From contig JAPDRO010000001.1 in the NCBI GenBank assembly GCA_030247885.1, forward strand, positions 2,294,001-2,358,000: 64,000 nucleotides of DNA, read 5' to 3'. Within the stretch, counting starts at the first letter, position 1, and every line of letters starts with the position of its first letter. Origin of the DNA: Taxawa tesnikishii (nom. ined.) (lineage: Eukaryota; Ascomycota; Dothideomycetes; Dothideales). Below, piece after piece: positions 57,855 through 64,000 of the stretch. The notes beneath the pieces are model-generated. The model made no database searches. It was given only the letters and a program-made list of their open reading frames with translations, and was not told the origin of the DNA. The position numbers and the translations under genes were made by a program.

Positions 57855-59030
57855 TCACCGTTTTGTCCGCTTCTTGTGCTTCTTCTTTTTCTTCTTCTTG
57901 TTCTTAGTGGGCTTGACGCCTCCTTCACCGCCCTCGTCTTCGCTCTCATCTTCTTCCTCTTCATCCAACATTTCGTCCTCGTCCTCGTCGTCCTCCTCCA
58001 TATCCGACTCTTGGCTCCTTGCGCTTTGAGACACGTGCAAGCGATCCGTCTGCTTCACCTTCTCTTTTTCGATTCTCCTCGTCACAGCCCCGTACCTTTG
58101 TGCAGCCTCCTTTTCAAACCCAACCTTTTCCTTTCTGAACAGCGCCATTGTCGCCCTGGCATCCTCCAAACTACTGTGTTCGCCAGCTTGAATCTCCAGT
58201 CCAAGTAGCTCTTTTGCAAGCTTCCGCAGTGCTGGCGCTTTTCCCATGCTCAGCTTCCTGAACTCTGGATATCGTGCCGTGTCCCTGATCGAGCGCTTTG
58301 GGTGACTGAGAAGCAGGGCCGCCATATCGTTTTTGAGCGCGTGACCCACCAGTACTCTGTCCTCGAGTAACGTGGCTACATCTTTCTGGACCTCGGCGAA
58401 AGGTCTCGCATACCCCGGGCGCAAGTATTGCGGCCGAATGCCCGAAACAAAAGTTCGGTAGTCTGTGATCTCGACACCTGCCAAGGGCAGCACGAAGCTG
58501 TCGTAGATTTGTTCACCATGATAGTTGACGATGGAGACACGTGCGAGGACGTTGTCCAGTGAGGGCGGAGGACCCGTGCCGACCATCTCGCAATCTAGTG
58601 CCAGGTACTTGCCGGGTTTATGTACTGTGTTCAAGCCTTCGTTTACGACATCAGCAGAAGGCGCAGGCTTGATGGCACCGGAAGATCCATATGCGGCGAC
58701 TGGATTGGAGAGGGAGCTATGCGCTGCAAAGGCCGAGAGAGATGTTCGGGAGTTGGAGCGCCTGGGAGCGTTCGTGGCGGTAGAAGGATCGGGTATGGAG
58801 TTGGCGGTGCCCATGGTCCGCTTCTTGATGAACTTGTTGCCAAGGGCACTATCTGTCTTCTGTCGCTTTATGCTGTTCGAGGTGGCAGCACGCTTTGCGC
58901 TTCCATTCGATTCATCTGGCCGCCTTCGCTTGATGCTTGCGCTCTCTTGATCTTTGCTTTTATCGGACTTGAGGGTTTGTTGGAGTTTCTTCCAGTTGCT
59001 GGAGAGGTTTGACAACTCCAAACCCAGCAT
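57855..59030 (-). CDS. REX4: RNA exonuclease 4 (REX4/REXO4), DEDDh family
   Basis: 3'-5' exonuclease acting in pre-rRNA processing, nucleolar in yeast. Single exon, 391 aa, no frame break. A basic N-terminus (SIKRRRPDESNGSAKRAATS) precedes the exonuclease domain: ExoI YLALDCEMVGTGP (Asp and Glu), ExoII VLVGHALKNDMAALLLSHP (Asp), ExoIII GEHSSLEDARATMALF (His and Asp), with RVSIVNYHGEQIYDSFVLP and YLRPGYARPFAEVQKDVA between. All four DEDDh acidic residues and the His are present. The C-terminal tail is strongly acidic and then Lys-rich (KNKKKKKKKHKKRTKR), as in nucleolar proteins. Encoded by an unbroken frame although it contains long Lys (A-rich) runs. Confidence 0.95.
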   Translation of the reverse strand: MLGLELSNLSSNWKKLQQTLKSDKSKDQESASIKRRRPDESNGSAKRAATSNSIKRQKTDSALGNKFIKKRTMGTANSIPDPSTATNAPRRSNSRTSLSAFAAHSSLSNPVAAYGSSGAIKPAPSADVVNEGLNTVHKPGKYLALDCEMVGTGPPPSLDNVLARVSIVNYHGEQIYDSFVLPLAGVEITDYRTFVSGIRPQYLRPGYARPFAEVQKDVATLLEDRVLVGHALKNDMAALLLSHPKRSIRDTARYPEFRKLSMGKAPALRKLAKELLGLEIQAGEHSSLEDARATMALFRKEKVGFEKEAAQRYGAVTRRIEKEKVKQTDRLHVSQSARSQESDMEEDDEDEDEMLDEEEEDESEDEGGEGGVKPTKNKKKKKKKHKKRTKR

Positions 59031-59350
59031 TGTTGGTTACCGCGACATGCTCACTTGAATGCAGAGTAGCGCGGAAAATGTTCGAAGAATTTGGAGACGC
59101 TATCGGAGTGGCTTATGCGGAGTACCGGGATTAGTCAGCGATGAATACGTTCGTAAACCTCCGTAATGTGCATTTGTATCAAGCGAGCCCTAGTTATGAA
59201 TACATGGAACATTGTCAAGATAACGGTGAAGGTGTTTCTAATTACTTTTGATGTCTTTGTACTCAGATATAGTGAGTTTTGTGGGCTCTACAAACAGAAT
59301 GTCTGCCAGCTGTGTTGCTTTGATCTGAGGCCTGCCAGAAGCGCCTAACG
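59031..59350. other. Spacer between REX4 and CHO2
   Basis: 320 bases, slightly AT-richer than its neighbours, holding the REX4 promoter and the CHO2 3' UTR. Confidence 0.45.
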
Positions 59351-62300
59351 TCAATACTTCAACTCCACCGGGCTCGATCTTCCTTTCGAGGGAGACATGC
59401 TGTATGGCGCCTTTGAAAAATACGTCAATATACCATCCAACACCACTCGCTTGGGACTTGCAGACGGTGTACTTACAAGCACCTTCTTAGCGTTGCAGAT
59501 ACGCCATGCCAGGTTCTTGACGCTGCCATCCGCCAGCACCACCTCTGGCGCAAACTCAATGCCAAACCTGTGCTAGAGTCAGTCTTGTGATGAAAATCTC
59601 GGTCGTTCATCGTTCAACTCACATCTGATGTACCGCAAAGACGACCCTCTTCGCGTACCTGCCCTCTCTCTCCAATGCTCCACCGAAATAATCGTCAACG
59701 GTTCTAGGTGCAACTTCGGGATCGCGGTCGAAGCAGTTTCGGACGACAGGCAACAATGCCTGCTCAACCGCACCACATATAAGACCGTTCTCGTTGACCT
59801 CGACATCGTCTTCGTCGAAGCGTCCAACGCGGACCTCGAATGGCAAGGAAATTGCCATGACGTTGTGCTTGCCGTCGTGATGGTATCGGAATTCAAACAC
59901 ACCGTGCGTCCACCAGAGCTTGTCGCCGGAAAACTCCATCTCGCCGGTCAGATAGTGTTTCTTTTCGCCAGCTTGGTCGGTGACTGTGATCTCTTGGTCC
60001 GAGACAAGAATACCCGAGTCGGCGGTCGACAGATCGAAGGTGCCCTTGGTGGTGGCGATCCATCTGCCTTGTGATGACACACGAGTAACCTCGCGCGAAG
60101 CGTTATCGGCCACCATGTACAACCCGATCCAATCTCTCTTGCTGTGGTTGAGAGGAGCCCGCCAACGCACTCTTATGGGAGCGCCATATTCGAACGTTAG
60201 CGTGCGAAATTCACTCGTGTGTTCTTGTGGCACTTGGCCGTTCTCGCCTTCACGGCCACTATGACGCTGAACGATTGACGAAGCCGTGCCTTCGATCTCG
60301 ATGGAGTAGTCTTTGGGATCGTAGCCCGCAAGGTCAGGAGCGAGGCGCGTGATGCTTATGCGTGCAGGATAATGCTTAAACAACGTCTTAGAGTCTTTGA
60401 CGATTGTGCCTACGCCAGCTGCCAGCTTGGGGCGTGCAGAGTCGATAATATCTTCGACAAAATCCAAGGTCTCCTCAAGGACACGGTCAACGCTACCTTG
60501 CCATTTCTGGATGGGCCTTGGCAAAGAGCGCTTCAGGCTCTTGGATACGCCGGATTCTTGACGTAAGCTTTGTCCGTACAGTTTCTGCATGTGCGGCCTC
60601 TCGATGAACTGGATGAAGGCCAGCGTAAGAACGTGGCTGAGGAGCGCGATAAAGAAGATGGTTCTGCTGAAGGTGATGATAGCGACACCCCACACGCCAG
60701 CAAGACCAAGGACGCGCTCTGGGTTATTTAAAAATCTGTAGATACCACTGTACGTGAGCTTTGGTGCATGATCGAAGAAGAAGTCGCCGAAGAACCAGCC
60801 GAATTCTCCAAGTGATTCGTAGATGCTGATTACTGTCCACAATTGCAGTGCGATGAGCCCGGCTCCGACAACGTGGCGAAATGTTGCCATTCCGTAGGTC
60901 CAATCGGCTGGCAGATGGTACATCTTCCAGGCTGCGCAGACGAAGCTAGTGTGGCACATGATCATACTGAGGTGGTAGATGCCCTTCCACTGCCTCCAGG
61001 CCTCTTCGGTGCTCTCGCCGTACTTGACAAAATGACGTGTCCATTTCTTCTTTGTGGATTGTCGGTTGAGAACGAAACCAATTCCCAGTGAGTACCACAG
61101 GCGCCAGAGAACAGCGCTAGCGACGAAGAATATTTGCCAAGATCGGGTCGTGGGCGTGAAGAGAGTAGTGCTGTACATGTAGAACTGTAAGACGATGACC
61201 GACACATCCGTGACTCTGTGAAAGTCAAGATTGTGGAGACCCAGCAGATTGTGGATGTGAGAGGGCTGCTCTGTTGAGGCAATTGGCGGGTATCCGTTGA
61301 CATGGCCACTACCGATCGGTGATTTGGGTCGGTCAAGTTCTGTTGATGATTCGCTGCGCTTCCTGGGAGGTGGTGAATTATATGTCTTCTCAATGTGCGG
61401 ACTCTCAACGAATGACAAGAACGCGAACTGAGCCGCATGGGCAACGATGGATATAACAAGGACTTTGTAACTGGCTGCCATCAGCGAGATGCCGTAGAAG
61501 CCAGCATAACCCACGGAATACATGGGATGTGGCGCCATTTCGAATACTCCGTCAAACGTGAGTTCTTGATCAATGAGGTAGAAGAAGTCGCCCCAATACC
61601 AAGCGTAATCCTTTACAACCCTATGAGCATCGAGCTTGACCCAGAGGTTGAAGACGACAAGAGCAATGCCGCAAGCCCACCGGGCAATGGTCATTGCGAT
61701 GCTCTCATCGATGGGACGACCTCCGCAGGCTAGAGCGAAGCAGCAGTACGAGACAAAATCAGACATGAGAATGAGGTCGACGACTCTGCGGAAAAGCAGC
61801 CATGTATTGTACTCGAGGGGGCTTCTTCGAACTTGTAATCTCTGGCAATCTTAGTCTCCATTTCGCGTTTCAACAGATTGTAGAGCTCTGGGTGAGGGTT
61901 TTTGCCGCTTTTGGGATTGTCGAAGATGTGGGACCTCCTGGCCCAGGCAACGAGGCGCTTGTGGTTGGATTGTTCCCAGAGAAGCCAGCCGATTCCGGCA
62001 TTGTATCCTGCTCTCCAGAACAAGAAGATGACAGCGAACACTGGGATTTTGACGCTAGACGGCAAAAGGTAGAGCAAAGCGATATGCCAGGCCAGGACAG
62101 TCAGAATGATAACGTCGGACACATTCTTTGGTTGCGTTGGGCTGAGCAATTGGGAGACCATGTCATGGGTTTGCGGAACGGTGAACACTACATGTGAGAA
62201 GAGATCAGTCATGCAAGGACTCAGCTCAGTCGAGTCGTGAGGATGTGAAGCGACGGTACGGCGCTGCATTTGTAGCTAATACTACTTCTCTATATCCGCT

Positions 62301-62534
62301 GCTGCCGCTTTTGCTGGCATGGATTGACATGGACACACCTGTTCCATCCGGTGTCCTCCCATATGTCTTCTTGTCTTTGGCATCTTTGGCTGCCTTGTCC
62401 TCGCCGTCGTTCAACGATTTTACCGCTTCACGCGCTGTGTCGGATGATTGGGCCTGCTGAGGAGTCGCTGGGTTATGGGGAAGCCGTTCTCGAAGACCGC
62501 CTGCTCCCAGAGCGTCGTCAGGCGCAGAAGCCAT
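59351..62534 (-). CDS. CHO2: Phosphatidylethanolamine N-methyltransferase CHO2
   Basis: Performs the first methylation of phosphatidylethanolamine toward phosphatidylcholine, in the ER membrane. Exons 62339-62534, 59623-62187, 59477-59567 and 59351-59410. After a soluble N-terminus ([20 protein letters not shown]), membrane helices begin ([20 protein letters not shown]). Two methyltransferase repeats are seen, each with a GDFFY/GDFFF block and a PERVLGL- or PHPMYSV-type motif ([69 protein letters not shown]). The C-terminal domain includes [20 protein letters not shown] and [20 protein letters not shown]. The frame breaks once at five G (61817-61821); one base gives 971 codons, the normal length. 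All introns are standard. Confidence 0.95.
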
Positions 62535-63719
62535 GGCGGAAAACGCAGTACTCAGGATAGTGGAAGTGCGGTGGGTGCACGGAGTTGTTGCGGGAGGGTC
62601 GAAGCTGGAGAAGGGTCTACGTTTCGAAGCGTTGTTTATGTACTGCGGGGAGGGGACGTGGAAGCTCAAGGAAGAGCTAGTGGGGTCAGACAACCTTGCT
62701 GCTGGTACCGGCAATTGGTGAAGAACGTGTTCGACGGCATCAATTGGTGCAATTTGAAGAGTGTGGTCGCTAGCGAGATGTAAAGAATGGGTCTGCCCTT
62801 GTCCCCATGTTCAATGGACGAGTCCAAGCACACAAGGCACGCAAGAAACGGGAAAGTCGATCACATGCCAATAAACATGACGCGGACGCACAGGAGGTTA
62901 TCCCGTCTGCATCGTGTCCACTCCGCTGGCCGGCATTACACGGAAAGTTTTCGGACACCCATTGAAGACTCCATCAATTTAATGCTCGATACGACACAAC
63001 CACATATTTAGCTAACAATGTGAATAACACGTGTTACTCTTTCGACTTAAAGTTGTTGTTCTATACACGTAAAAACATAATAAACACTGTTACAAGTTAC
63101 ATGTGTATTACGAAAGTTAAAGCTCGTATTATTATAGTAAATTGCAAGACATCGATGTAGCTCTTAATGTTTCATAACATTTAACAAACTTGTCTTATTC
63201 TTTGCTCTTTGTTTACTCGATATAGCTAGCTATATAAAATGTACAAAGTTCATCTGTAGTGTTATCGGATTCTAGAGGAAGCTAGTTTGTTCGTGAGATG
63301 GCTGGCTAGTGTCTGAATATTTTCCCGCAGTCACTGCAACCTATCAATCGTTGACAATTGTACGTTGATGCAAGTGCGGGTACACGTTCCTACAAGCACT
63401 ATTCAAAGGTCAGAAACCTGGGTCCAGTGTCTGAGTTGTACTGTACACCGAAGTTCGTGTTATTTATATCCTTGCAAGGGCATGTGCCGTCTTCGCGGAG
63501 ACGAGGATACGAAGTCGCGCCAAGAACCTTTTCCTGTACTTGCTTACTGCATGCAGACCATCGATCTCAGCCACCATCTCTCCAGGAAAGCGAGGCTCTA
63601 GCGCTATCATCGTACAACTTCCGTGTGGCTAAAGAAGTCATCAACCATCAGCAACGAGATGACGCACAAAGTCTATTCAGAATTCCAGCTGCGGTGATGC
63701 ACTCTGTTGGCTGTGCACC
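62535..63719. other. Intergenic region containing an AT-rich island
   Basis: 1.2 kb between CHO2 and the IML1-like gene, both transcribed outward. The middle (63000-63270) is strikingly AT-rich; the rest has normal composition. No transposon end or coding domain is visible. Confidence 0.5.
63000..63270. other. AT-rich island
   Basis: About 270 bases of clearly higher A+T content than the rest of the window, with runs such as ATTATTATAG and a TATA-like CTATATAAAA near 63230. It could be a RIP-altered remnant or simply a promoter low in GC; no terminal repeats were found. Confidence 0.6.
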
Positions 63720-64000
63720 ATGTCTCCCGCCGAACCCTCCCTGGATTGGGCGCCCTTCGTGTGTACACTATCTTTGCATGATGATGGCTTTTCACACGAA
63801 AGTGTCGTTTTCAGCCCTGCACAGTTAGCCAGTCGCTCGTTGAAGCCTGGTGGTCCCGCAAGGATCATCGCCCTCAAGGCTTCTGTTAGTGTGCAAGACT
63901 TCCAGACCAAGGATGCAATCAAGGCCAACCCTTCGCAACAAAGCGTAGCAGAAGATGAGTCTGACGCACCCGCCTCGAGGAGGAAAGAGAGACGCCGGAA
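63720..64000 (+). CDS. N-terminus of a probable IML1/DEPDC5 (GATOR1/SEACIT) protein, cut by the window edge
   Basis: The ATG at 63720 opens 93 codons to the window end. The sequence CTLSLHDDGFSHESVVFSPA followed by a Pro-Gly and ARIIALKAS resembles the IML1 N-terminal domain, in which a C-x-L-x-x-H-D-E-x-F-S pattern precedes a proline-glycine-containing segment. IML1 is the catalytic GAP subunit of the complex restraining TORC1 at the vacuole. Only the first domain is visible, so the family call is tentative; an unrelated protein with a similar N-terminus cannot be excluded. The end SRRKERRR is basic linker. Confidence 0.55.
   Translation, partial: MSPAEPSLDWAPFVCTLSLHDDGFSHESVVFSPAQLASRSLKPGGPARIIALKASVSVQDFQTKDAIKANPSQQSVAEDESDAPASRRKERRR

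Noticed and set aside
63000-63270. Transposon remnant in the AT-rich island
   Set aside because: No terminal repeats, target duplication or coding fragment could be identified.
1-64000. Interpretation of the broken genes as pseudogenes or programmed frameshifting
   Set aside because: Breaks affect essential genes, always in the same direction, mostly in short runs, with fully conserved sequence on both sides and no shared slippery motif.

Overview
The window is from the nuclear genome of a filamentous ascomycete (Pezizomycotina), probably a Dothideomycete. The evidence is dense protein genes on both strands, short introns of about 45-230 bases with GTRNGT donors and CTRAC-type branch points a few bases before the acceptor, and fungal families such as a Zn2Cys6 regulator, an AA9 polysaccharide monooxygenase and DUF1765 and DUF7820 proteins. 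The order assignment is an inference from protein style; no rRNA or tRNA gene was seen.

Layout. 1-5.2 kb: SR140-type U2 snRNP protein (minus, runs off the left edge), a conserved protein of unknown function (plus), a HAD hydrolase (minus). 5.2-9 kb: a spacer with a perfect 15-base tandem repeat, then a Zn2Cys6 regulator. 9.7-16.3 kb: REV7/MAD2B, importin-9/Kap114, tRNA adenosine deaminase Tad2. 17-26.5 kb: DUF7820 membrane protein, HMG-CoA synthase, DUF1765 protein. 26.5-29 kb: a gene-poor gap. 29-38.9 kb: AAR2, VIP1 kinase, UTP21. 39.8-47.8 kb: a seven-helix membrane protein, SIP5, an unrecognised nuclear-looking protein, a short-chain dehydrogenase. 48.7-53.6 kb: a protein with a duplicated zinc-knuckle module, SEN54, and a divergent histone H4 variant. 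54.5-62.5 kb: AA9 enzyme with a CBM18 domain, RNase H2 subunit C, REX4, CHO2. 62.5-64 kb: an AT-rich spacer and the start of an IML1-like gene.

The genes are mostly housekeeping and do not form a biosynthetic cluster. Many serve RNA: splicing (SR140, AAR2), tRNA maturation (Tad2, SEN54) and rRNA processing (UTP21, REX4). HMG-CoA synthase and CHO2 are membrane-lipid enzymes. Several pairs share short divergent promoters: SR140/2892 gene, REV7/importin, VIP1/UTP21, SIP5/45270 gene and SEN54/H4 variant.

Two things stand out. First, 17 otherwise normal genes carry 32 reading-frame breaks, and every one is explained by exactly one missing base, usually in a C or G run; with that correction each complete gene becomes a whole number of codons. 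This looks like systematic homopolymer under-calling in the assembly rather than gene decay. Second, 52.9-53.6 kb holds a seven-exon histone H4 variant with an altered tail and many core substitutions. No transposon, virus relic or CRISPR array was recognised.
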